A stretch of DNA of 33,021 nucleotides, taken from a virus. This document shows positions 23,641 to 29,315 of the stretch, piece by piece (position 1 is the stretch's first letter; each line of letters starts with the position of its first letter). The DNA lies in IMG/VR virus record IMGVR_UViG_3300009164_000026, positions 1 to 33,021 of that record. The stretch is one strand, 5' to 3'. The notes under the pieces were generated by a model that saw nothing but the letters and a program-made list of their open reading frames with translations, searched no databases and was not told the DNA's origin. The translations under genes were made by a program, and so were the position numbers.

Positions 23641-24239
23641 TTGGTTAGCTCCTTAGACAATGTGGCTTCCAATTGCGCCTTTTTAGCGTCTTTTTTGGTG
23701 ATGACCTTGGTCTGCCATGCTTGCTCGCCATTTGTCGCCTTGTATGCGTCTTTGTAGGCTTGCTGAAGCTCTTTGATGGTGGTGACTTCATCCATTGCCG
23801 CCAGTAGATCAGCAATTTGGTTTTCGTTAACCGTGGACTTGATTTCGGTGCGGCGGCTGGCGCTGTTACCGTCATCATCTTCAGGGGCTAAACCGGTCGC
23901 TGCCAACAGGCTGTAGCGCCTGGCATACGTCAAAGCCGAGCCGTAACCCTGTGGGTCTTGCTTGCCAGCGGGAACGTGCAAAAGTCCGCATTCCATCACC
24001 TCGCCCGATTCATGCACAAATACGGTCTCCACCATCACGCCGTCTTTGGACTCATAAGTGCGTTGCATAAGACCTATGCCATTGGCGTTTAATGCCTCAA
24101 TAACGGCCTCTACGCAATTAGAAAGGTCAGCGTATTTAGATTTGAAATGCGGGTTTGTAGAGGTTTTGAGAGCTGGGCCAAAGGCTCTTTGTGCCTTAAC
24201 AAAGGCTGCGGCAATTTTGGGTCCGATTGGTGTTTCCAT
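23637..24239 (-). CDS. erf: ERF-family single-strand annealing protein
   Basis: A 200-residue recombinase of the ERF family. Diagnostic motifs are NPHFKSKYADLSNCVEAV (29-46) and DPQGYGSALTYARRYSLLAA (95-114), followed by the acidic EDDDGN. ERF of P22 forms rings that anneal complementary single strands and circularise or recombine phage DNA. The C-terminal third is a charged helix ending in Lys. It pairs with the YqaJ exonuclease downstream. AAGGAAA precedes the ATG. Confidence 0.92.
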   Translation of the reverse strand: METPIGPKIAAAFVKAQRAFGPALKTSTNPHFKSKYADLSNCVEAVIEALNANGIGLMQRTYESKDGVMVETVFVHESGEVMECGLLHVPAGKQDPQGYGSALTYARRYSLLAATGLAPEDDDGNSASRRTEIKSTVNENQIADLLAAMDEVTTIKELQQAYKDAYKATNGEQAWQTKVITKKDAKKAQLEATLSKELTK

Positions 24240-24248
24240 GATTTTTCC

Positions 24249-24488
24249 TTAGTGAAATTTAGGGCCACAGGTCACATCCACGATGGTCTCTGCGGTAAAG
24301 CCGTTAATCTTGCGTTTGCCAAACACGGTAATGGCACGAAGCCCCGAGGTTTCGCATTGCTTGATAGCGTCAATAACCTCGCTACGACCCATTGATTGAA
24401 TCTGTTTATCCATAATGAGCTGTTGTTCGGTCAACTTAGGTTCGCTGGCGCAACCAACTAGCGCCAAGAGTAAAAGGGCGTATTTCAT
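24249..24488 (-). CDS. Small lipoprotein
   Basis: A 79-residue protein with a textbook lipoprotein signal: MKYALLLLALVGC, lipobox LVGC with Cys13 as the lipidated residue, then ASEP. The mature part has two Cys (about residues 45 and 74) that could form a disulphide. AAGGAAA precedes the ATG. In an early operon, an exported lipoprotein could act in superinfection exclusion or envelope modification; this is inference. It is not next to an i-spanin gene. Confidence 0.8.
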   Translation of the reverse strand: MKYALLLLALVGCASEPKLTEQQLIMDKQIQSMGRSEVIDAIKQCETSGLRAITVFGKRKINGFTAETIVDVTCGPKFH

Positions 24489-24496
24489 ATATTTCC

Positions 24497-24769
24497 TTAA
24501 AAACTGTTGTTAGCTAAACCGTTGATGACAGATGCAACCCGCTGGTGGCTTGGCGGCTCATAGCCTGCGTATTTTTTTACCTCTGCCTCAATCCATTTGA
24601 ATTGAAGTTTGGGTATGTCATAGGTAATGTCTAAGCCATCTTTAAAAACAAAAATGTCAAAGTAACCGTCCATTTCATAGTCCTCGGGCGCAGACCAAGA
24701 CCATTTAACGGTGACTTCATCCCAAATCACATAGGTGATAAATTCACCCTCATCGCCGTCATCTAGCAT
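24497..24769 (-). CDS. Acidic hypothetical protein
   Basis: A 90-residue protein with a strongly acidic N-terminal half (MLDDGDEGEF, EVTVKWSWSAPEDYEMDGYF) and several Trp and Tyr residues in a beta-like pattern. The ATG at 24769 has GGAGAG seven bases upstream; a TTG at 24781 would add four residues and is less likely. Small acidic early proteins are sometimes DNA mimics or inhibitors, but nothing specific is recognised here. Confidence 0.7.
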   Translation of the reverse strand: MLDDGDEGEFITYVIWDEVTVKWSWSAPEDYEMDGYFDIFVFKDGLDITYDIPKLQFKWIEAEVKKYAGYEPPSHQRVASVINGLANNSF

Positions 24770-24885
24770 GATGCTCTCCAAACAAATAGGTCAAGAGCAA
24801 CCACCACTATGGCGGCAACCGATACGATATACATGGCGACTTGCGCCCAATCGGTAGGTTTTTTGTAAGTTTCTATCTCAAACAT
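24763..24885 (-). CDS. Small membrane protein, 40 residues
   Basis: An ORF from ATG 24885 to TAG 24763, with a strong AGGAG site five bases before the start. It encodes 40 residues: a charged N-terminus (MFEIETYKKPTDW) and one membrane segment (QVAMYIVSVAAIVVVALDLF). It overlaps the next gene by seven bases. It is the first gene of the leftward operon, so it would be made earliest and in the largest amount. Function unknown. Confidence 0.72.
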   Translation of the reverse strand: MFEIETYKKPTDWAQVAMYIVSVAAIVVVALDLFVWRASC

Positions 24886-24934
24886 ATTTACTCCTAAAAG
24901 ACCCTGTGCGAAATTGCTGGGGCATGGGTGCATT

Positions 24935-24950
24935 GTTAAGCTAGATTAAC
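24935..24950. promoter_or_regulatory. Operator-like palindrome 1
   Basis: GTTAAGCTAGATTAAC is a 16-base inverted repeat with only one mismatched pair (14 of 16 bases symmetric). It overlaps the -35 of the proposed rightward promoter and lies in the divergent control region next to the Cro-like gene, so it is the best candidate operator. Confidence 0.55.
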
Positions 24951-24988
24951 AGTTATCTTATAGGTGTTTTCCCTAATGTCGCTTATTT

Positions 24989-25004
24989 GTTAATTAGGCT
25001 TTAC
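24989..25004. promoter_or_regulatory. Operator-like site 2, imperfect
   Basis: GTTAATTAGGCTTTAC has the same length and the same outer bases (GTTAA at the left end, AC at the right end) as operator-like site 1, with 10 of 16 positions identical, and begins 54 bases further on. It is a weaker palindrome and ends ten bases before the Cro-like start codon, where binding would block translation or transcription start. Confidence 0.4.
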
Positions 25005-25013
25005 AATTCACTT

Positions 25014-25169
25014 ATGACAAAACATGAATTAGTACAGTTGGCAGGCTCACAGAGTGAGCTTGCTCGGATATTGAAAATTTCTAGGGCGGCAGTGTGCTTG
25101 TGGAAAAAAGTTCCCGAGCTACGCTTGCGCCAGCTTAGAGACTTGCGCCCTGAGTGGTTTGTGGTTTAA
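25014..25169 (+). CDS. Cro-like helix-turn-helix repressor
   Basis: A 51-residue protein from ATG 25014. The helix-turn-helix is SQSELARILKISRAAVCLWK (about residues 12-31), followed by KVPELRLRQLRDLRPEWF, the usual end of small Cro/YdaS-type repressors. It lacks any dimerisation or cleavage domain. An upstream in-frame start exists at 24987 but would place the control region inside the gene. It likely represses the divergent promoters through the neighbouring palindromes. No CI-type partner is visible. Confidence 0.85.
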   Translation: MTKHELVQLAGSQSELARILKISRAAVCLWKKVPELRLRQLRDLRPEWFVV

Positions 25170-25211
25170 CATTGTTTGAAACACGGCTAGGGTAGCTCCC
25201 GAAAAGACGAT

Positions 25212-25247
25212 TCGTTACCGTCCTGCCGCAGTTTCTTTTTGTAACGA
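25212..25247. repeat. Inverted repeat in the leader of the replication gene
   Basis: TCGTTAC at 25212-25218 is repeated inverted as GTAACGA at 25241-25247 with a 22-base spacer that contains a T-rich run. It lies in the 100-base gap between the Cro-like gene and the initiator gene. It could be an RNA structure or protein site in the leader; there is no further support. Confidence 0.35.
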
Positions 25248-25269
25248 TGACCGACAACGTGAGGTTTAT

Positions 25270-26010
25270 ATGTTATTGATACCCAAAAATTGGGCTGTAT
25301 TTCAGCACTATAAAAATCGTCTGCCGCCGTGGATAAAGTTGCACCGTGAACTCCTAAACGATAGGGTTTACATGAGCTTGCCACTTGCTAGCAAGGCGAT
25401 AGCACCATTGATGTGGTTGCTAGCATCCGAATCAAAAAATGGTAGTTTTGATGGCTCATTAGATGAGCTTGTGTTTAGGTTGCACATTACAGAAAAAGAT
25501 TACCGAGATGGTGTTAAACCATTAATTGATAAAGGATTCTTTATTGATGCTAGCAAGACGCTAGCAAACAGCAAGCAAGTTGCTACCTCAGAGAGAGAGG
25601 CAGAGAGAGAGGCAGAGACAGAGAAAACCTATATATGTCCACCTAACGGTGAACTTGATCCAGTACCGATTAAAAAATTACCCGAATGCGATCACAAAAA
25701 TGTAATTAAGCTATACCACCAAAACTTGCCCACAATGCGTAGGGTAGAGGTTTGGAACGAAACCCGAGCCGGTTATTTGCGACAAAGATGGCGTGAGGTA
25801 GCTGCGGAACTTGCCCAAGAAAAAGCCATCGAATCGGGTGATGTGCTTAACTGGTGGGCTGAGTTTTTTCAATCCGTTGGCAAATCAAGATTTTTGACCG
25901 GTAGGGTCAATGGCAAAGATGGTCGGGCTTTTGTTGCCGACTTAGAGTGGCTAATAAAACCAAGCAATTTTGCAAAAATCGTAGAGGGAAAATATCATGG
26001 CAATCACTAA
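25270..26010 (+). CDS. Replication initiator / helicase-loader protein (O-like)
   Basis: A 246-residue protein. The N-terminal 110 residues form a winged-helix domain that opens LLIPKNWAVFQHYKNRLPPW and continues with LPLASKAIAPLMWLLASESK, a pattern of phage replication proteins. A Glu/Arg-rich linker (SEREAEREAETEK, 107-119) is encoded by a purine repeat. The C-terminal domain includes NVIKLYHQNLPTMRRVEVWN and ends SNFAKIVEGKYH, the end typical of proteins that load the host helicase. It is located after a Cro-like gene, as lambda O is. GAGGT precedes the ATG. Direct helicase-loader activity is inferred. Confidence 0.8.
   Translation: MLLIPKNWAVFQHYKNRLPPWIKLHRELLNDRVYMSLPLASKAIAPLMWLLASESKNGSFDGSLDELVFRLHITEKDYRDGVKPLIDKGFFIDASKTLANSKQVATSEREAEREAETEKTYICPPNGELDPVPIKKLPECDHKNVIKLYHQNLPTMRRVEVWNETRAGYLRQRWREVAAELAQEKAIESGDVLNWWAEFFQSVGKSRFLTGRVNGKDGRAFVADLEWLIKPSNFAKIVEGKYHGNH
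25384..25625. other. Candidate replication origin inside the initiator gene
   Basis: GCTAGC occurs four times in about 180 bases, at 25388-25393 (inside the perfect palindrome CTTGCTAGCAAG), 25419-25424, 25549-25554 and 25560-25565, and only about once elsewhere in the window. Three copies sit in TGCTAGCA. They fall in two different reading phases, so codon use does not explain them. A purine-only-biased tract with two AGAGAGAGAGGC copies (25590-25613) follows, then CCTATATATG. The order iterons, purine-biased tract, AT-rich bases matches lambda ori within the O gene. Coordinates of the GCTAGC cores may be off by one base. Confidence 0.5.
25590..25625 (+). repeat. Purine-rich short tandem repeat
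   Basis: AGAGAGAGAGGC occurs twice in tandem (25590-25601 and 25602-25613), followed by a degenerate AGAGACAGAG. It encodes the Glu/Arg/Ala linker of the initiator protein. The strand is nearly free of pyrimidines, which favours DNA slippage and easy strand opening. Confidence 0.85.
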
Positions 26011-26230
26011 GTTCACCCAACATAAAGACGATGCGTTTGATGACATTCAGCGCCTCATGTGCTCTGTGCATAATTGCCCAAACCGTTGGTCGGTACATAT
26101 GGAGGGCGAAAAACCGAAGTGTTCTAAGCACCAATGGGAAAAACAAGATTACAAAGCGCCTGACTTAAAAGAAGTTTTTAAGAATTCAAGCCCTGTTAAG
26201 CATTGGCAAGATGATGGGGAGGTGTTTTGA
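25997..26230 (+). CDS. Small zinc-binding-like phage protein
   Basis: A 77-residue protein. The segment MCSVHNCPNRWSVHMEGEKP then KCSKHQWEK contains Cys22, Cys27, Cys42 and His45 as likely zinc ligands, a pattern seen in small proteins downstream of phage replication genes. The C-terminus is acidic (WQDDGEVF). AGAGGG precedes the ATG and the start overlaps the initiator gene by 14 bases. No specific role is known; a replication accessory is plausible. Confidence 0.75.
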   Translation: MAITKFTQHKDDAFDDIQRLMCSVHNCPNRWSVHMEGEKPKCSKHQWEKQDYKAPDLKEVFKNSSPVKHWQDDGEVF

Positions 26231-27612
26231 GATATTTAAGCGTTTGTTCAGGTATAGAAGCCGCCACAGTCGCCTGGCATCCTCTTAATTGGAAAGCAGT
26301 TGCGTATTCGGAAATTGAAAAATTTCCATCTGAAGTATTAGCGCACCATTACCCAAACACGCCCAATGTTGGCGACATGACCAAATTTAAGGAGTGGAAT
26401 CTTGGAACAAATGTCGATCTTCTTGTTGGAGGAACACCCTGCCAATCATTCTCAGTCGCAGGACTCAGAAAAGGATTGGATGACCCTCGTGGCAACCTCA
26501 TGCTTACCTATCTTGCCATTGCTAAACAACATCGCCCCAACTGGTTGGTCTGGGAGAACGTCCCCGGCGTTTTGTCCTCCAATGGAGGACGGGACTTTGG
26601 TAGCTTCCTTGGAGGGTTGGCAGAATGCGGGTATGGGTTCGCATACAGGGTGCTTGACGCTCAGTTCTTTGGAGTGGCACAGCGCCGCCGCCGTGTGTTC
26701 GTTGTCGGATACCTTGGAGACTGGCGAGCTGCCGCAGCGGTTCTTTTTGAGCGTCACAGCCTGCAAAGGCATCCTGCGCCGAGCAGAGAAAAGAGGCAAG
26801 GTGTTGCCGCCAGCGCTGGAGCAAGCCCTGCAAGCCGTAGCGCAATAACAGCTCGCATGGTTGCATTTGGCGAATACTCTGATGACGGCACAGCGTCAGC
26901 AATGAAAGCAAGGGATTACAAGGACGCAACTGATTTGGTGGCGCAACCCATTGTTCTAGATCGGGCAGCATTTAATCAAGGTGAAAACGCTCAATACAAA
27001 TTCAGAGCAGAACATAGCGAAACTATGGATTCATTGGTGGCGAGAGGTCCTCATGCTGTATTGCAGCCAATCCCAATCCACGACCAAGCTACACGCCATG
27101 CTGGAAAGAATGGCGAGAAGACTATGGGTAAAGGCAATGGCCTTGGCGTTGGTCATCCTGGTGAGCCAATGAACACTTTGACAAAAGGTGATCGTCATGC
27201 GGTGGCGCAACCCATTGGAGTTGACACTTACAACGGCACAGAAACTGGTCAGGTGTCATGCACTATAACTGCTGATGTTGGCGGTCCAACGCATAGCGGT
27301 CCAAAGGTTATGCAACCTATCGGCACAGACCTGTACAACTGCTCAATTACAGGCGATGTGGCTGTGCCTTTAACTAATAGAGCTGATGGCACAGGCACTG
27401 GTCCAACAGTTATGCAAGCAATGGCCGTCAGAAGACTCACCCCAGTGGAATGCGAGCGTTTACAAGGATTTCCTGACAACTACACCGATATTAAAAGAAA
27501 AAACAAACCTACGCCTGATGGTCCAAGATACAAAGCCTTGGGCAACAGTATGGCTGTGCCTGTTATGGCGTGGATTGGTGCAAGAATTCAACAATATGAG
27601 GATTTGCAATGA
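26227..27612 (+). CDS. dcm: DNA (cytosine-5) methyltransferase
   Basis: A 461-residue C5-cytosine methyltransferase. Motif I is LSVCSGIEAATVAW (4-17), motif IV GGTPCQSF (68-75, catalytic Cys72), motif VI WENVPG (109-114), motif VIII QRRRRVFVVG (152-161), motif IX RLTPVECERLQGFPDNY (403-419) and motif X KALGNSMAVPV (436-446). Residues about 200-400, the target-recognition region, are built of four modules each starting (A/L/M)QPI. It starts at TTG in a TTGA overlap, with a strong GGGGAGG site. It probably protects phage DNA from host restriction. An alternative-frame ORF overlaps 26411-26848. Gene symbol is generic for the family. Confidence 0.93.
   Translation: MRYLSVCSGIEAATVAWHPLNWKAVAYSEIEKFPSEVLAHHYPNTPNVGDMTKFKEWNLGTNVDLLVGGTPCQSFSVAGLRKGLDDPRGNLMLTYLAIAKQHRPNWLVWENVPGVLSSNGGRDFGSFLGGLAECGYGFAYRVLDAQFFGVAQRRRRVFVVGYLGDWRAAAAVLFERHSLQRHPAPSREKRQGVAASAGASPASRSAITARMVAFGEYSDDGTASAMKARDYKDATDLVAQPIVLDRAAFNQGENAQYKFRAEHSETMDSLVARGPHAVLQPIPIHDQATRHAGKNGEKTMGKGNGLGVGHPGEPMNTLTKGDRHAVAQPIGVDTYNGTETGQVSCTITADVGGPTHSGPKVMQPIGTDLYNCSITGDVAVPLTNRADGTGTGPTVMQAMAVRRLTPVECERLQGFPDNYTDIKRKNKPTPDGPRYKALGNSMAVPVMAWIGARIQQYEDLQ
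26411..26848 (+). CDS. Possible overlapping gene inside the methyltransferase (+1 frame)
   Basis: A 145-residue frame in the +1 phase of the methyltransferase gene, from ATG 26411. The C-terminal 50 residues (from 26696) look like a real, widespread phage protein segment: CSLSDTLETGELPQRFFLS, then CKGILRRAEKRGKVLPPALE and QALQAVA. I recall this ending in separate phage proteins annotated next to or overlapping cytosine methyltransferases. The first half is Ser/Pro-rich and has less protein character. The methyltransferase frame over the same bases encodes motif VIII and the start of the recognition region. Translation is unproven; no clear ribosome site is seen. Confidence 0.45.
   Translation: MSIFLLEEHPANHSQSQDSEKDWMTLVATSCLPILPLLNNIAPTGWSGRTSPAFCPPMEDGTLVASLEGWQNAGMGSHTGCLTLSSLEWHSAAAVCSLSDTLETGELPQRFFLSVTACKGILRRAEKRGKVLPPALEQALQAVAQ
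26941..27411 (+). repeat. Degenerate modular repeat in the methyltransferase recognition region
   Basis: The protein residues 239-395 can be cut at AQPI (239), LQPI (279), AQPI (327), MQPI (362) and a last MQAM (396). Each module ends in a short block such as GPHAV, GDRHAV, GPKV or GPTV and is 34 to 48 residues long. They are diverged at the DNA level. This looks like repeated recognition or insertion modules between motifs VIII and IX. Confidence 0.6.
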
Positions 27613-27891
27613 ATGATCGATGCCAAGCTAACCAACTCCTTGACCAACATAAAGAAACACATCAACTTAGCTACGCTGACACCACAAGAGCGCTTAGACT
27701 TACAGGAGACTATGAGGGTGATGGAAGCGCAAGAATGGGTGAAGAGATACCGCAAGAAAGCGAAAGACCTTGGGAAAATCAAAGCATCAATATGGTGGTC
27801 ACAGGTCTGCTCAAACATCGAAAGACGGCGTGGATCAGCCGCCGCCGCTGACCTTAGAAAGCGAATGAATGAGACACGCCAAAAGAGTTGA
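27613..27891 (+). CDS. Conserved helical phage protein
   Basis: A 92-residue, mostly helical protein: LTPQERLDLQETMRVMEAQE, WVKRYRKKAKDLGKIKAS, then WWSQVCSNIERRRG. It starts at ATG 27613, one base after the methyltransferase stop; GAGG lies about ten bases upstream. The other frame starting at 27609 has an ATGA overlap but reads like noise. Basic helices with two Trp suggest nucleic-acid binding; function unknown. Confidence 0.68.
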   Translation: MIDAKLTNSLTNIKKHINLATLTPQERLDLQETMRVMEAQEWVKRYRKKAKDLGKIKASIWWSQVCSNIERRRGSAAAADLRKRMNETRQKS

Positions 27892-28135
27892 TGCAAACCA
27901 AGATCAAATTGTGGTTGCCTTACGAGCTGCTGGCGCTTACGTTTGGATTATTAGCTTGCCAGTTGATTTGTTGGTTGGCTACAAGGGTCACACATTCTTG
28001 GTAGAGATCAAAACAGATGTTAAACAGCGTTTAACAACGCTGCAGCAAGACTTTTTTGAAAATTGGGGCGGTAGTACATTGGCAAGGATTGACAGCCCTG
28101 ACGCGGCTCTACGCATGATTGGAGTATTAAAGTGA
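27869..28135 (+). CDS. VRR-NUC/Holliday-junction-resolvase-like nuclease
   Basis: An 88-residue PD-(D/E)xK-type nuclease. LPVDLLVGYKGHTFLVEIKT (about 30-49) contains the catalytic Asp (PVD) and the ExK pair (VEIK), and QQDFFENWGG (about 60-69) is the usual C-terminal motif of small VRR-NUC or Hjc-like phage nucleases. It likely trims junctions or nicks DNA during replication or recombination. The start overlaps the previous gene by 23 bases. Confidence 0.82.
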   Translation: MRHAKRVDANQDQIVVALRAAGAYVWIISLPVDLLVGYKGHTFLVEIKTDVKQRLTTLQQDFFENWGGSTLARIDSPDAALRMIGVLK

Positions 28136-28461
28136 AACCCGAAGAAGCGGCGCAAGCCATCCGAGACAAAGCACCAGCTTATGGTGAGGCTAAAGCACAA
28201 AGGGTTTACCTTGAGGAATTTCGCAAAAGCCAAAAAGCCTTATTGATGCGGGATGCCCTAGAAATGGGCTTTGAGGCGGCAAACGCACAAGAAAGGGAAG
28301 CCTATGCCGACCCTGTTTACAACAAACTTTTAAAAGGATTGGCTGCGGCAATTGAAAAAGAAGAAACCCTAAAGTGGGAGATTGAGGCGGCAAGGCTTGA
28401 TATAGAGATTTGGCGCACACGCGAAGCCACTAACCGAATGCAGGACAAGGCACATCAATGA
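28132..28461 (+). CDS. Conserved phage protein, helical
   Basis: A 109-residue protein starting at GTG in a GTGA overlap. The layout, an N-terminal helix, then AYGEAKAQRVYLEEFRKSQK, ALLMRDALE, and YADPVYNKLLKGLAAAIEKE with an IEIWRTREATNRMQ end, is a well-known small protein of many proteobacterial phages, usually encoded next to nucleases or recombination genes. I know no function. No catalytic motif is visible. Confidence 0.78.
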   Translation: MKPEEAAQAIRDKAPAYGEAKAQRVYLEEFRKSQKALLMRDALEMGFEAANAQEREAYADPVYNKLLKGLAAAIEKEETLKWEIEAARLDIEIWRTREATNRMQDKAHQ

Positions 28462-28643
28462 AATGTCCCGAATGCGGGACTTGGACAATCGTAAAAGAAA
28501 CGAGAACTTCAACAGGAAACACACGCAGGCGGCGCTTAGAGTGCGCTAACGAACACAGATTTACCACACTGGAGACAATAATTGTTCCAAAAACACCAAT
28601 ACATAAGAAGCAAAAAGCTGTTAAAGCTAGTGGCGGGACTTAA
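28458..28643 (+). CDS. NrdR-like zinc-ribbon protein
   Basis: A 61-residue protein. MKCPECGTWTIVKETRTSTG and RRRRLECANEHRFTTLET reproduce the N-terminal zinc ribbon of NrdR (Cys3, Cys6, Cys29, His33, then RFTT.E), with His in place of the last Cys. The ATP-cone domain of true NrdR is absent. It may bind DNA or RNA through the ribbon; a regulatory role on nucleotide genes is not supported by any nrd gene here. Confidence 0.78.
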   Translation: MKCPECGTWTIVKETRTSTGNTRRRRLECANEHRFTTLETIIVPKTPIHKKQKAVKASGGT

Positions 28644-28935
28644 CTGCCAAGCCTGTGGATCAGGCAATATGGTGCAGGCAGCGCACACAAACTGGGGTGG
28701 CGGTAAAGGTCGAGGGGTTAAGGCTGACGACAACTTGGTAGCGGCTTTGTGCCTTAAATGCCATTATGAGATTGATCAAGGCAAAGAGTTAAGCAAAGAA
28801 GAACGGCAAGAAATGTGGCAACAAGCGCATATGGCAACGGTAAAAAAACTTTACATCCAAGGCGCTTGGCCTGTTGACGTACCCATTCCTACGTTTACAA
28901 TAGATGTGCAGTTGACACCTTTGCAGGGGCTTTGA
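28582..28935 (+). CDS. HNH/YbcO-like (DUF1364-like) nuclease
   Basis: A 117-residue protein starting at TTG 28582, with GGAGAC upstream. NCQACGS (about 21-27) gives the first CxxC, QAAHTN (32-37) the HNH-type His, and ALCLKCHYEIDQG the second CxxC with the C-terminal His. GVKADDNLVAALC matches the YbcO/DUF1364 arrangement. This family includes putative nucleases of lambdoid prophages. The first 62 bases overlap the zinc-ribbon gene. Its TGA stop lies inside the loop of the terminator that follows. Confidence 0.8.
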   Translation: MFQKHQYIRSKKLLKLVAGLNCQACGSGNMVQAAHTNWGGGKGRGVKADDNLVAALCLKCHYEIDQGKELSKEERQEMWQQAHMATVKKLYIQGAWPVDVPIPTFTIDVQLTPLQGL

Positions 28936-28949
28936 CCCCTGCTTTTTTT
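28923..28949 (+). terminator. Rho-independent terminator ending the rightward early operon
   Basis: GCAGGGG at 28923-28929 pairs with CCCCTGC at 28936-28942 around a six-base loop, followed by seven T at 28943-28949. It overlaps the end of the HNH-like gene, whose stop codon is in the loop. It separates the early rightward genes from those ahead of the packaging operon. Confidence 0.92.
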
Positions 28950-28958
28950 AGGGTAAAT

Positions 28959-29315
28959 ATGAAAAAAGACGTTGCCGACTTTATTTCCACGCTGTTTCAC
29001 AGCTCGACCGTGACTCATTTCATGCACTTGGCGACTGATTCTTACGCTGTGCATAAAGCTTTGGGTAAATATTACCCCGAGATTGTTGAGCTGGCTGATA
29101 GCTACGCTGAAACTTACATGGGGGCTTACGAAAAGATTAAGGATTTTCCTGAGAATTTCCATAACGCCAAAGACCCTGTCAAGTATTTGACTAGCATCAA
29201 AGATTACGTCTACAAAAACCGCAAGGCTTTGCCTAACGACACAGAGCTGCAAAACATTGTGGATGAGATTGCTGCGCTGATTGATTCAACCCTGTACAGG
29301 CTAACTTTGCAATGA
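28959..29315 (+). CDS. Ferritin/Dps-like helical protein (DUF5856-like)
   Basis: A 118-residue all-helical protein. The N-terminal helices TVTHFMHLATDSYAVHKALG and KYYPEIVELADSYAETYMG resemble the first Dps/ferritin helix pair, with spaced His and Glu residues (H in FMHL, H in AVHK, E in PEIVE), and match a phage family I recall as DUF5856. The C-terminal half is two more helices. AGGG precedes the ATG, right after the terminator. Whether it binds iron or DNA is not shown. It is the first gene before the GT8-like gene. Confidence 0.72.
   Translation: MKKDVADFISTLFHSSTVTHFMHLATDSYAVHKALGKYYPEIVELADSYAETYMGAYEKIKDFPENFHNAKDPVKYLTSIKDYVYKNRKALPNDTELQNIVDEIAALIDSTLYRLTLQ

Larger units (their letters stand above)
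24886..25013. promoter_or_regulatory. Divergent early control region
   Basis: The 128 bases between the leftward operon and the Cro-like gene are the only divergent intergenic region in the genome. On the plus strand, TTGTTA at 24934-24939 and TTATAG at 24958-24963 (18-base spacer) form a plausible promoter whose -35 overlaps the palindrome below. On the minus strand, TATAAG at 24963-24958 is a candidate -10 with a poor -35. Promoter positions are inferred from consensus resemblance only. Confidence 0.55.

Noticed and set aside
26452-26971. Leftward frames of 115 and 149 codons opposite the methyltransferase
   Set aside because: They are antisense shadows with no ribosome site and no recognisable motifs; the third open frame there, on the plus strand, is the one worth testing.
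27609-27851. 80-codon frame with an ATGA overlap after the methyltransferase
   Set aside because: Its product lacks protein-like order, while the 27613 frame gives a regular helical protein over the same bases.
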